Origin: a virus
DNA length: 37,530 nt
Virus record (IMG/VR): IMGVR_UViG_3300037459_000019
Coordinates: 1 to 37,530 of that record
Strand: one strand, 5' to 3'
Under the pieces are notes generated by a model. It saw nothing but the letters and a program-made list of their open reading frames with translations, ran no database searches and was not told the DNA's origin. This document shows positions 19,574 through 28,740 of this stretch, piece by piece; position 1 is the stretch's first letter, and every line of letters begins with the position of its first letter. The position numbers and the translations under genes are program-made.

Positions 19574-20126
19574 ACTCGCCTTTAATCCTGAATGATACAG
19601 TCCACACAGAGCGTTCTTTATATATTGGAAGCTTTTTATTTTCCATTGTAAATTCTGGGTAAACTTTCCAACCAAATCTAAAATAAATACTCTTCTTTGA
19701 TGTTACAGGTATCAATAAAAATGTTGATTTGTATTTGCCGCCTGTGGTGCATCTATACCACTGGTATCCTTTTTGGTATTCATGCTTGTAAGTGCTGCCT
19801 TTCCACTCTGTTTTTAACTTGGTTAAGTCTAACGATGCTTTAGGGTGGTAGCGCATATTCCAGCAAGGGTTACGATTAGCACACCATGTATAAGCGTGTT
19901 TGATTTGTTCTTTAAGGGTTAATTCGCTAACAGTTAACCCTAAGTACCCGTCATACCACCCGCGCTTATTTCCATTAAAACCATCTTCAGCATTGTCATA
20001 GTAAAAATATTCAATAGGAAAATTATCTTCACCGGCTAATATAGCTTTTTTAATAATAGGCTTTAATATTAATTTACCTTTGATGTTATAAAACAATCTT
20101 AACAGTATTGAAAATATACCTTTCAT
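19572..20126 (-). CDS. Conserved phage hypothetical protein (184 aa)
   Basis: The protein has a hydrophobic, basic N-terminus (MKGIFSILLRLFYNIKGKLI) that may associate with membrane. A soluble Trp/Tyr-rich domain follows (KRGWYDGYLGLTVSELT, then WCANRNPCWNMRYHPKASL), with beta-like strands at the end (SIYFRFGWKVYPEF, VWTVSFRIKGE). Similar proteins occur near lysis or tail genes in many phages, but the function is unknown to me. The gene is the last on the leftward late strand and is flanked by two similar hairpins with the same T-tail. Confidence 0.65.
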   Translation of the reverse strand: MKGIFSILLRLFYNIKGKLILKPIIKKAILAGEDNFPIEYFYYDNAEDGFNGNKRGWYDGYLGLTVSELTLKEQIKHAYTWCANRNPCWNMRYHPKASLDLTKLKTEWKGSTYKHEYQKGYQWYRCTTGGKYKSTFLLIPVTSKKSIYFRFGWKVYPEFTMENKKLPIYKERSVWTVSFRIKGE

Positions 20127-20152
20127 TGTTGCCCCTTAATTATTTTGGTTGC

Positions 20153-20180
20153 GCCGCTAATTTATAGTTAGCGGCTTTTT
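20153..20180 (+). terminator. Hairpin with T-tail downstream of tailspike gene
   Basis: GCCGCTAA (20153-20160) pairs with TTAGCGGC (20168-20175) with a 7-base loop, then TTTTTATTTACT on the plus strand. The U-tail is oriented for rightward transcripts. Leftward transcripts from the tailspike gene meet only the stem, which may still attenuate. Confidence 0.6.
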
Positions 20181-20188
20181 ATTTACTG

Positions 20189-21952
20189 TTATGTTGCAGT
20201 TATAGTTCCAGCATTATCAACACCTATTGCCCATAATGTACCATCTGGACTTTCGATTATTAACTTAGTTCCTGCTGGGTTAGATCCTTGGCTGGTTGCC
20301 GCTAAATCTCCGTTAGGGTGATGTATTAATGTCGCTGAAGTATCTTCATTTTGAAAAATAAACCCGCTATCCACATCTGTATCTGTAATATCATAACGCA
20401 ATTGATATTGTTTAAGGCCTGTTGGACTTTTAAACATCTGTCTAGAGCCTGTACTACCTGGCGTTGTTGATGCCTGTAGTGTAAGGTTTCCGTTTTCACC
20501 AATCAACATAAAAGCGCCAGACTGTTCATTGGTCAGTTGAAAGCCAAAATCATCAGCGTCACTAGCTGAATACTTAATAGTAAATTCTCTGTCACCACCA
20601 AATGTCACAAACTTTATTGCTGCTGTATCTTTTTGTATTTCAAAAGTTTTATTTACTCTGAACTCTTCGCTGTTTTCGTTTGGTGTTGCAGTTATGAGGT
20701 TTGACGAGCTAACATTTACATCAGTAACCCTTGATAGTGCGCTAGTTTTAATGTCGCAACCACCAACACCGGCTCCAATTGTTACAGCCGATGTGCCGCC
20801 ATCTATTCTACAATTCAAAACAGTACCACTTCCGCTACCCTCTAGTATTACACCTACAGATTGCGGGAATTGATATCGCGGGTTTGTGTTGTTAACTCTT
20901 GTTATAACTACTGCGGGATCGGTCTGTGTTCCATCCACGAATAGACCGGCCTGTTCACACTGCTCGTATGTTTGGCCTACTATAGAAATACCATCAGAAG
21001 ACCTATCTGTTGAATAAACATGTATACCAGCACCTAAAGTGATAGCTGAACTACAGCCTGTTAGAGCGACACCCCGACAGCCAAGAAAAGCCATAGCATT
21101 TAATCTTCGGTTAGCCTCTGGTACAGCCTGCGCGCAACCAAACGATTTAACACCTTCTAGTATCATCTCTTGCTGTCTACGCCAAAACATAGTAGGAGTG
21201 ATGCTATCTAGAGAATCATCACCTATACCAACAATATTACTAAACCTTAATGTTTGCCCTTTGTTTGCAGCACCTATTGAGCTATCTTCTACCACTCTCA
21301 ACGCGTTAAACGCACCGCCTGAAAACATAAGGTTTAATCGTGATACGTCAACCAAATCGTACCCATTAATTATTTCAAGTAAATGCGCTTGCGCGCCACC
21401 ATCTCTATCATTAAGTATTTGAAAGTCTTGGGCCATTACAGAAGCGTTATGCTTAAAGTTTAGATCTACAAACTTGAATACTGACTCGCCTGAAAAATCA
21501 GACTTAACACGTACCATAGTTGTACCGCTTGCTGCCTGCTCTAATTCGGTCTTTGGAGATCCACCCGTACCAGCACCAGCACTCTCACCAAATACATTGG
21601 AGTTTTCAGGGAATACAATCTGACCTGTAACTCTATAAACGCCTCGGGGCAAATATAATCTACCACCAACAGCAGCCCACGCTCTAAGCGCTTCGGTATC
21701 ATCTGTCAGGCTGTCACCAGTTGCACCAAATGACCTAGCGTTAACAACTTCACTAATCATTAGTACAGCTATATTGCCGTTAGCCAGTGTAATATCTGAT
21801 AACTCATTAGGTGTTGAACCAAACTCAGCTAGAGTTTTTACAGCGTAATTTGCTTGGCCGCCATCGTTAAATGTTGTGTAACCAACTGTACTTGTTACAA
21901 CCCCGCTTGCTAGTGTTGCGCTTTTCATTTGAGCTACATTATTAAAAATCAT
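20189..21952 (-). CDS. Tailspike/tail fibre with pectate-lyase-like beta-helix (587 aa)
   Basis: The N-terminal 65 residues (MIFNNVAQMKSATLASGVVT, VGYTTFNDGGQANYAV) match the linker found in many tailspikes. Residues about 70-110 (ARSFGATGDSLTDDTEALRAWA, split by a typical GD-D motif, then GGRLYLPRGVYRVTGQIVFP) open a right-handed beta-helix of the pectate lyase 3 type. The C-terminal 150 residues (FGGDREFTIKYSASDADDFG onward) look like a distal beta-domain. It probably binds or cleaves surface polysaccharide. Ribosome site GAGGTTAAAGAA precedes the ATG. Confidence 0.8.
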   Translation of the reverse strand: MIFNNVAQMKSATLASGVVTSTVGYTTFNDGGQANYAVKTLAEFGSTPNELSDITLANGNIAVLMISEVVNARSFGATGDSLTDDTEALRAWAAVGGRLYLPRGVYRVTGQIVFPENSNVFGESAGAGTGGSPKTELEQAASGTTMVRVKSDFSGESVFKFVDLNFKHNASVMAQDFQILNDRDGGAQAHLLEIINGYDLVDVSRLNLMFSGGAFNALRVVEDSSIGAANKGQTLRFSNIVGIGDDSLDSITPTMFWRRQQEMILEGVKSFGCAQAVPEANRRLNAMAFLGCRGVALTGCSSAITLGAGIHVYSTDRSSDGISIVGQTYEQCEQAGLFVDGTQTDPAVVITRVNNTNPRYQFPQSVGVILEGSGSGTVLNCRIDGGTSAVTIGAGVGGCDIKTSALSRVTDVNVSSSNLITATPNENSEEFRVNKTFEIQKDTAAIKFVTFGGDREFTIKYSASDADDFGFQLTNEQSGAFMLIGENGNLTLQASTTPGSTGSRQMFKSPTGLKQYQLRYDITDTDVDSGFIFQNEDTSATLIHHPNGDLAATSQGSNPAGTKLIIESPDGTLWAIGVDNAGTITAT

Positions 21953-21985
21953 TTCTTTAACCTCTGTTTGTGTTGTTTTGCTAGA

Positions 21986-24550
21986 TTATTCAGCCGGTAC
22001 ACTGTTTATATTTAATGTGTCAACAGCCCCGCCAGAGATAACCACGTTTTTGTTACCCCCTGTCCTGCTTCTAAGTGTGTCAAATACATTACCTGATACA
22101 ATACATCTTTCAGCATCATTCGAGATAACCACTGGTGAAGCTGCCCCGTCTTCCCATAACCCTTTTACAGTATTACCTGTAAAGCTTATGTTAGTACCTG
22201 ATAGGTTAACCGCGTTAAGGTTGGTAGTGGGTGTTGCTAAAGGAGCATCTTCAAAGATATTACTATCAATCTTTATGTTACTTATGACATCTAACTCTCT
22301 ACCATCACCCATAGCGAGATAGATAAATCGCTCGTAGTACCCCCTTAATGTACAGCCAGTAATAACAATATCACGTACAAACTCTAGCCCCGCGACATTG
22401 CTTTGATTAAAAACTAAGAACGACCTACCCTCTCTTGCAAATACATTACTAAAATACAATCCATCTACTACAGCGTTTGCGCTGCCAGATGCTTGAATGA
22501 CTACCGTATCAAGTATGGGGGTCCCTTGACCATCGGTGTTACCATCAAAATACACATTCGAGAAAAACACCTGTTTGACAACATCCCTCTTATCAACGTT
22601 ATCCATGTTGATGTTGACTTTGTACAGCGCAGTATTAAAGTGACAATTTGACACATACAAACCATCAACCGCTTGTAGTGAAAATATATTCTCAGCAATA
22701 GGCGCGCCAAAATGCTCGCAGTCTGATATGTAAACCCCTGTAGATCTATAAATATCTGCATTGTTAGTTAGTAAGAATAGATTTTTTGGCCCTTCTGCGA
22801 TAGGTCGCTGCCCATTTTTAAATCTTATCTTAGAGAACATCAACTGCCCATTACCGTGTGACTCAATGAAACTAGTGCAACCCTCCATATTTAGGTAAGT
22901 AAACTGACTATCAAAGCAAGAAGTAAGCTTTATACCTACTGATACATTAGCCTTGACAGCACCTCCATAGATAATACTTAACCCAGTAATAAATCCTTTC
23001 ATCCATTTACCTGCTACATCATTAAGAGCACTCTTCTCTACTACAAAGCAGTCCTTGTCATTATCTAACTGTCGAATTATCGCTGAGTTTTTACCAAAGC
23101 CTCTAACACCAAAATACTCGAACTCGTTGTTATTTTGCCCTCTAATTAACAGCTCATCACTTATCAGATAGATACCAGCAGGTATATAGATAAAGTAAGT
23201 CCTTGCTAGTGTATCCTTGAACGCTTGCGTATCATCAGCGGTATTATCACCTTTCGCACCAAACCAACGCACATTAGCCTCTCCTTCAACCTGTAGCATG
23301 GCAATTAAACCACTAACCAAGGTAGCGTCACCGCTTTGCAGTAAATATGTTGATGGCTGTATAATGTACTTAGCGTTTGCGCGCTCTCTACATATTAAGG
23401 TTTGAGAGACATTACCACTGTTTGATAGTTCAAGTTCAGCAAACGTATCAAATTCAACATCATTAGTTAGTAACATTTCCCACTGATTGCCGTTACTATC
23501 ATTTAGTAGTGCAGCACCTAATTGTGCAGGAGACTGGCTAGCAGTTTGACCTATAACACCGTTAAGCATCCACTGACCACCACCATCACCTTTGTCGATA
23601 TACCCCAAACTACTTATAACTTGACCAGCAGGAAATATCACACTAGATGCTATCAATTCAACAGTAGAATCTATTTGTCTATTACCAACGTTATCAAGTG
23701 CGGCCTTTACATTGGCATCATCAAGTACACTATCAGAATTATCATAACTCACTTGTACGGCGCTAACGACAGTGCCGCCGCTAATATCCTTAAACCCTAT
23801 AGCGGCTAGTATACTGCCAAAAGGGAAGCTAGAAGTTAATTTAATAGTTGTTTCGTTGATTATCAAGTAATCAGTGCCTACTTGTAATTTACCTCTATCA
23901 ACGTTTAACCCTGTGATATAAAATCTTGCTGTAGACGTAATAACATCAACAAATACAACTTCAGTCTGACCGTCTAATAATGTTTTATTCTCAATAACGT
24001 CAGCAATCTCATTACCAAAAGCGCCAGTTTGAGAACCTACAGCAACTAATATACTGTCTTCAGGAAAACTAGATGTTAATTCTATTTCAGTGCTGCTTAT
24101 TATATTGTAATCAGTGACCACTTGAAGCTTGCCGCGATCTACACTTAAACCTGTGATGTAAAAGGTTGCTGTATTAGCGTTTACCACATCAAAAATAACA
24201 GTTGTTTGACCGTCTGTTAATGATACGCTTTCATCAACTAAAGCTACATCATCACCTTGAGAGCCGTCAGCTATACGTAAAGCTTGTGATGTATCGTTAG
24301 CATCTGCTTCCGCTTCAGTTGGAAACATCCACAAATCATACGTACCATTAATAAACGGTACAACCAAGGCTCCACCGGCAGAAACCAGAAAGCCATCAAC
24401 ATTAATTTCTAACTTTGCAACCTGAATAGTTCCGTTAGATTTTAACGCCATAGGTTTGGGTGTTGTCGTGCCTTGTTCGTATGCTTTAATCCAGTTGTTA
24501 GCGTAATCTCTGTAATTAATCGCTACATTTGCTATTGCTGTATAAGCCAT
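21986..24550 (-). CDS. Tailspike with P22-type head-binding domain and beta-helix (854 aa)
   Basis: The N-terminus is a P22-gp9-like head-binding domain (NNWIKAYEQGTTTPKPMALK, then INVDGFLVSAGGALVVPFIN), which attaches the spike to the tail machine. Residues 111-251 hold two 80-residue tandem repeats (TARFYITGLNVDRGKLQV and its twin). A linker with LGYIDKGDGGGQW leads to a beta-helix (VRWFGAKGDNTADDTQAF, then YIPAGIYLISDELLI) to about residue 800. It would recognise host lipopolysaccharide or capsule. Its ATG overlaps the upstream ejection-protein stop by one base. Confidence 0.87.
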   Translation of the reverse strand: MAYTAIANVAINYRDYANNWIKAYEQGTTTPKPMALKSNGTIQVAKLEINVDGFLVSAGGALVVPFINGTYDLWMFPTEAEADANDTSQALRIADGSQGDDVALVDESVSLTDGQTTVIFDVVNANTATFYITGLSVDRGKLQVVTDYNIISSTEIELTSSFPEDSILVAVGSQTGAFGNEIADVIENKTLLDGQTEVVFVDVITSTARFYITGLNVDRGKLQVGTDYLIINETTIKLTSSFPFGSILAAIGFKDISGGTVVSAVQVSYDNSDSVLDDANVKAALDNVGNRQIDSTVELIASSVIFPAGQVISSLGYIDKGDGGGQWMLNGVIGQTASQSPAQLGAALLNDSNGNQWEMLLTNDVEFDTFAELELSNSGNVSQTLICRERANAKYIIQPSTYLLQSGDATLVSGLIAMLQVEGEANVRWFGAKGDNTADDTQAFKDTLARTYFIYIPAGIYLISDELLIRGQNNNEFEYFGVRGFGKNSAIIRQLDNDKDCFVVEKSALNDVAGKWMKGFITGLSIIYGGAVKANVSVGIKLTSCFDSQFTYLNMEGCTSFIESHGNGQLMFSKIRFKNGQRPIAEGPKNLFLLTNNADIYRSTGVYISDCEHFGAPIAENIFSLQAVDGLYVSNCHFNTALYKVNINMDNVDKRDVVKQVFFSNVYFDGNTDGQGTPILDTVVIQASGSANAVVDGLYFSNVFAREGRSFLVFNQSNVAGLEFVRDIVITGCTLRGYYERFIYLAMGDGRELDVISNIKIDSNIFEDAPLATPTTNLNAVNLSGTNISFTGNTVKGLWEDGAASPVVISNDAERCIVSGNVFDTLRSRTGGNKNVVISGGAVDTLNINSVPAE

Positions 24551-26196
24551 TATTGCCCCTCTGACGGTATGGTTGGCGTTGTTATTAGTCCGACAGATGC
24601 GGTTTGTTTCGCTCTGCGTTTTATTTCTTCTGCAAAAAATTTAGCATCTGCAACTAGTTTTGCTGTTGCGCCTGCTGATTTAGGTAAAGCTTTTATTGAA
24701 CTTAAATCTAGATCGTTGTGAAGCAATAGCGTGGTCAAATCATCCACATTTCTGTTTTTAATTGGAGTGTGTTTTAAGTAAGTCCTTGTTACTGCCTTGG
24801 CGTTCTTGCCTGCCCTAGCTAAATCATCGGCAAACTTAACCTTATTTAATGTTAATCTTTCAACCGTGTTAGATGCAATCCTACCAACTATCGCAGGACT
24901 TATAGCGCCTATAACCGTGCCCACTGGGCCACCAAACACAGAGCCAAGTATGCTACCTGCCCCTACACTGGATGCAGCACCTAGATGATTGGTTGCTGCG
25001 CCCTTACCAAAACCTAACCGACTTAATTTTTTGGCTGTGTTGGATGCAAAATCACCCTCTACTAAATCTCTAAGTGCTGCCCTTTCATCAGGGGTGTAAC
25101 CTTTAATTCTTTTTTTGTTTTTTAGTAGTTCTCTTGCTTTTATTCTCAATCCGTTTTCAAATCCACTAGCCTGTAATGATGCATCCTCTATTAGATCTTC
25201 CATGTCTTGAGCTTTGAATGCCCTTTGGGCTAAACCCCTTGCATCCTTGAATTTGCCACCTATCTCGGAAGATAGGTTATCTAAGCCTTTATCTATGTCG
25301 TTAATGATAACACCACCTAAACTAGACTCTGTCTTATCTGTATCAAGTGCCGCTGCTCTGGCTCTTTTTCTTATAGTGTCCATTTCACCTAGTGTTTTTG
25401 GTGTACCTTTTTCGTCAATCATCCTATTTAAAGCCTGTTGCGCTTTGGGTGTGATAACTGGATCTATGCCTCTTTTATTTAATTTAACAGCCAAGTCATC
25501 AACAAATTTATCATAGGTTTCTGCTTTTATTTTTATACCTAAGTTATCTAGTTCACTATAGGCATCAGTTTTTAATAGTTTAATGCGATCGAAATCTGGC
25601 GATGCTTGCTGTATTGCCTTCCCGACATTACTGGATAACTTCACATCTTTTAATTTTGAGCTCTTCAACCCTCTAACCCCCAAAGCTTCTAGAGCCGCAG
25701 TAGGTAATGAATGAGCTATAGCTGCTAATGCAGGACTACCAGTAGCCTCTAAAACAGACTCCCCTAAGAATGACTCAGCATGGCCAAGTTTTTCACCAAC
25801 AGGCGCAACAAATTCGCCAACAGCTTTTAATTGCGCTTTACCTGCATCTGTTCTTGGCTCAAATGTCAATGCGTTTTTTACTAGCTCAACGGTATCAGCG
25901 CCAGCTTCAGTACCACCAAACAAAGAAGCGACCAACCCTGACAGCCCAGCGATAGGCTCAGCAATAGCGCTACTCAGCACCGTCCCTGCAACCTCTGCAC
26001 CACCAAGTAAATCTTGACCTATGGATGTGTCATCTACACCTTGTCCGGCATTAGAAATATTACGTACAGCAGCGTTATTATTGACAGTATTACTAACATT
26101 TTCAGCTCCTTGTTGATTATCTAAAGTAAAGCCTTGCGGCACCCCTGATTCCACTGATTGATCTAAAGTAAATCCTTGCGGTAATTCATCAGCCAT
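24550..26196 (-). CDS. Ejection protein, P22 gp16-like (548 aa)
   Basis: It is likely packaged in the head and ejected with DNA into the cell. I start at ATG 26196 (MADELPQGFTLDQSVESGVP), overlapping the upstream stop as TAATG; an earlier ATG adds five residues. PQGFTLD occurs twice near the start, a known signature of such N-termini. The body is long helical and Ala-rich, with a glycine-rich hydrophobic stretch (GSILGSVFGGPVGTVIGAIS) that could insert into membrane. Third of three ejection genes, upstream of the tailspike. Confidence 0.75.
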   Translation of the reverse strand: MADELPQGFTLDQSVESGVPQGFTLDNQQGAENVSNTVNNNAAVRNISNAGQGVDDTSIGQDLLGGAEVAGTVLSSAIAEPIAGLSGLVASLFGGTEAGADTVELVKNALTFEPRTDAGKAQLKAVGEFVAPVGEKLGHAESFLGESVLEATGSPALAAIAHSLPTAALEALGVRGLKSSKLKDVKLSSNVGKAIQQASPDFDRIKLLKTDAYSELDNLGIKIKAETYDKFVDDLAVKLNKRGIDPVITPKAQQALNRMIDEKGTPKTLGEMDTIRKRARAAALDTDKTESSLGGVIINDIDKGLDNLSSEIGGKFKDARGLAQRAFKAQDMEDLIEDASLQASGFENGLRIKARELLKNKKRIKGYTPDERAALRDLVEGDFASNTAKKLSRLGFGKGAATNHLGAASSVGAGSILGSVFGGPVGTVIGAISPAIVGRIASNTVERLTLNKVKFADDLARAGKNAKAVTRTYLKHTPIKNRNVDDLTTLLLHNDLDLSSIKALPKSAGATAKLVADAKFFAEEIKRRAKQTASVGLITTPTIPSEGQ

Positions 26197-27524
26197 TATA
26201 AGCCCACCCATTGGCCATTTTGAAAGGTAATTTTTTCACCATTAGGCCCTGTTGCTGTTTGACCTTCTGTAAATTGACTTGTTACCTCTGGTTGTGATGG
26301 TGAAGCACTTGATAACCCTCTTTTTTTACTTCTTAAAAATCCAGCAACTGAGCCGCCTTGATCTAAGAACTCTATTTGTTCTCCGTAGTAATTTCTAAGT
26401 TTTTGCTGTGCTGCCTTTTTATCTTGTAGATGTTTGATTAATTCAGGCCCTTCGAGTCCAGTAGGTAAAGCAATCATTTTAGCTAAATCTAACTCGCCTT
26501 TAGATAGCGCACCAAAAGTAACTGCGCCGATAACATCTAAAGCCATTCGGCCTTGTATATTGTCCAATAAAACAGAAGCAGCCTTTATGGATGGGAAATT
26601 CTTATCTATAAAGCCAGTGCCAGCGCCATCAGTAACGGCTTGTATAGCGTCATCAATATTAGATAAACCTAAATCAATTTTGGTTATTTGATCAAAACCT
26701 TTATCTATAGCTTTAGATCTTGATGATGCTGTCAACTCTCCAAATTTTTCAGACTGTCTAATTTTAGCTTTTGAATCCGCAACCTTCTGAGTTAATTCGT
26801 CATTTAGAGCCACTGTCTGCGCTGATGAGCCAACAGCCCTAGCCTCTATACCAAGAGCTACCGCCGCCGCTTTACCTTCTACAGTTTTGAGTTTTGGATC
26901 TGCCTTGACCGCTGCAACATTAGAGTTAAATTCTCTTTGTCCTACTGATACTTGAGAAGCACCCAATAAACCACGTTGTCTAGCGATAGTTTGAGCTGAA
27001 TCAATAGCACTGATAACGCTTTTAGTATCTCCACTTTCTAATGCTGCAATAGCATCAAGAGTTACGTCAGTTGGCAGTTTTTGCTCTTGTAGTTCTAGTA
27101 ATCTAGTATTTAGCATGGCTTGTGCCTGCTCTACATTGCCTGACTCAATAACAGGTTTAAGCTTGGTTCCAAACTCTGCAATACTTCTTAATATTCTGTT
27201 TTCAATTTGTAATTCTTGCTGTACTTTACCTGCCGCCAACTGCTGAACATTCAAGTCAATTGCTTGCTGTGATTGCTGCAACTTTAAAGGGTTTAGCAAT
27301 GCTTGTTGATCTCTAGCCGCTTGACCAGAATCTAAAGCCTGTTGATTGATATCAAGACCTTGTTGAGCTTGTTGAATCTGTAAAGGATTTAACAAAGCTT
27401 GTTGCGCTGCTTGCTGTCCTCTAACATCTCTGGTTTGAGCATTCATCAAAGCATTTTCAAAGATGTTTATTGCTGGCGCTATATTTGGCGCTTGAACCGC
27501 TAATGATATTCTTGGGTCTAGCAT
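26196..27524 (-). CDS. Ejection protein, P22 gp20-like (442 aa)
   Basis: I start at ATG 27524 (MLDPRISLAVQAPNIAPAIN), with GGGAG nine bases upstream; a longer frame of 22 residues would overlap the HNH gene further. The N-terminal third is a Gln/Ala-rich repeat (QQAQQGLDINQQALDSGQAA, then LKLQQSQQAIDLNVQQLAAG) forming long helices. The C-terminal part is mixed helical with a small conserved-looking end (FTEGQTATGPNGEKITFQNG). Its start overlaps the HNH stop (ATGCTAG). Assigned by order gp7-gp20-gp16 and composition. Confidence 0.72.
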   Translation of the reverse strand: MLDPRISLAVQAPNIAPAINIFENALMNAQTRDVRGQQAAQQALLNPLQIQQAQQGLDINQQALDSGQAARDQQALLNPLKLQQSQQAIDLNVQQLAAGKVQQELQIENRILRSIAEFGTKLKPVIESGNVEQAQAMLNTRLLELQEQKLPTDVTLDAIAALESGDTKSVISAIDSAQTIARQRGLLGASQVSVGQREFNSNVAAVKADPKLKTVEGKAAAVALGIEARAVGSSAQTVALNDELTQKVADSKAKIRQSEKFGELTASSRSKAIDKGFDQITKIDLGLSNIDDAIQAVTDGAGTGFIDKNFPSIKAASVLLDNIQGRMALDVIGAVTFGALSKGELDLAKMIALPTGLEGPELIKHLQDKKAAQQKLRNYYGEQIEFLDQGGSVAGFLRSKKRGLSSASPSQPEVTSQFTEGQTATGPNGEKITFQNGQWVGL

Positions 27525-28015
27525 AATGATAATCTCCCATGATTTTCGTGGTAGCCATTGGCAACCTCTGCTGATTTTCTTGCACAACAAGCATCAAAGA
27601 AAGAAGAGAAACAACCAAGGCTAGTATTCTTGTTTTTATTTGTGCTTATTCTAGACCTCCATTTTAAAAGGTTTTTATCCCAGCTAACACCATGAATACC
27701 AGTTTTATTGTTACTTTTAAGTCTTTTGTTTTTTGCGTTAGCTTGTTTCGTTACCGCACTTAAGTTTGACAGTTTGTTATTATTCCTTTTACCGTCAGCA
27801 TGATCAACCTCTAGCCCTCTCAAATCAACACCTTGTAATATCATCACCAACTTATGCGCTCTATATTCATGATTATATATATTAATTACTACATATCCGT
27901 CTTTATCAAGATAGCCAATATTCCTACCTGATAATTTAGAGTTAAATAAACCAGTGTCAGGATTGTAGCTAAGCTTTTTAATTATCATACTTTTGCTTGG
28001 GTATTCTAATGCCAT
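27518..28015 (-). CDS. HNH homing endonuclease with AP2 domain, inside ejection gene cluster
   Basis: The HNH_3 core is EVDHADGKRNNNKLSNLSAV, preceded by YRAHKLVMIL. It is followed by an AP2-like DNA-binding domain (GIHGVSWDKNLLKWRSRIS, then SLGCFSSFFDACCARKSAEV). This is a standard free-standing phage homing endonuclease of 165 aa. It starts 3 bases after the gp7-like stop and ends overlapping the gp20-like start, so it sits exactly between two virion genes without damaging either. Confidence 0.88.
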   Translation of the reverse strand: MALEYPSKSMIIKKLSYNPDTGLFNSKLSGRNIGYLDKDGYVVINIYNHEYRAHKLVMILQGVDLRGLEVDHADGKRNNNKLSNLSAVTKQANAKNKRLKSNNKTGIHGVSWDKNLLKWRSRISTNKNKNTSLGCFSSFFDACCARKSAEVANGYHENHGRLSLC

Positions 28016-28017
28016 GA

Positions 28018-28740
28018 TTAAGCTCCACCTGCGAAAAAGCCGCCAATTTGAGCGCCAAGATTTAATATATTATTTGCTCCTGCACTTCTCGCATTAGCTG
28101 CACCAACTAAACCACCAGCCTGTGAAGCTGCCGCACCTGTTAATAGGTTACCTTGGTTTGCTGCTGTATTTTGAAGTACACCCGCTTGACTTTGCGCTAT
28201 GTTTTGAAGAACGTTCGCTTGATTGCCAGCAGTACCCGTTAAGATATTACCTTGTTGTGCGGCTGTGTTTTGACCGATACCAATTAAATCACCTATTGAT
28301 TGTTTTTGTTGCTGGATAAGTGGCGCGGCTGTTAATAGTGCGTTGCTATTTAATTGCTGTAATGTGTCACCAGCAGATAACCTACCGCGAGCAGCAGCAA
28401 ATTGATTTGTTTGAGTGTTGGCATTATCTAACCCTAATTGAAATAAGGGATTGTTTTGCAAGAAGTCGAATTGCGCTTGCGGGTCTGTTAAGAATCCTGC
28501 TTGGTCTATTCCTTGCTGACCCAGAGGTCTGAACTGATCGAATAAACCACCAGCTTCTGTTCCTGCTTCGGCTAAAAACCCTGTAGCTTTATCACCAGCA
28601 GCACCTAGCAATCCACTAGCAGCAGCACCCGCTTGACCTACACTTTCAGCAGCAGCAGTACCGGCAGCGCTTTGTATGTCACCGGCTTGAATAGCTGCAT
28701 TAGCCGCCGTTTTACCTGTTAGATTTCGGACGAATCCCAT
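28018..28740 (-). CDS. Ejection protein, P22 gp7-like (240 aa)
   Basis: I start at ATG 28740 (MGFVRNLTGKTAANAAIQAG), which has GGAG seven to eight bases upstream; a start six codons earlier overlaps the neighbouring gene more. The protein is Ala/Gly/Gln-rich, and FRPLGQQGIDQAGFLTDPQ is characteristic of phage gp7-like DNA transfer proteins. Residues 163-217 are five copies of an 11-residue repeat (QGNILTGTAGN, QANVLQNIAQS and variants). The C-terminal GAQIGGFFAGGA may insert into membrane. First gene of the ejection set. Confidence 0.78.
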   Translation of the reverse strand: MGFVRNLTGKTAANAAIQAGDIQSAAGTAAAESVGQAGAAASGLLGAAGDKATGFLAEAGTEAGGLFDQFRPLGQQGIDQAGFLTDPQAQFDFLQNNPLFQLGLDNANTQTNQFAAARGRLSAGDTLQQLNSNALLTAAPLIQQQKQSIGDLIGIGQNTAAQQGNILTGTAGNQANVLQNIAQSQAGVLQNTAANQGNLLTGAAASQAGGLVGAANARSAGANNILNLGAQIGGFFAGGA

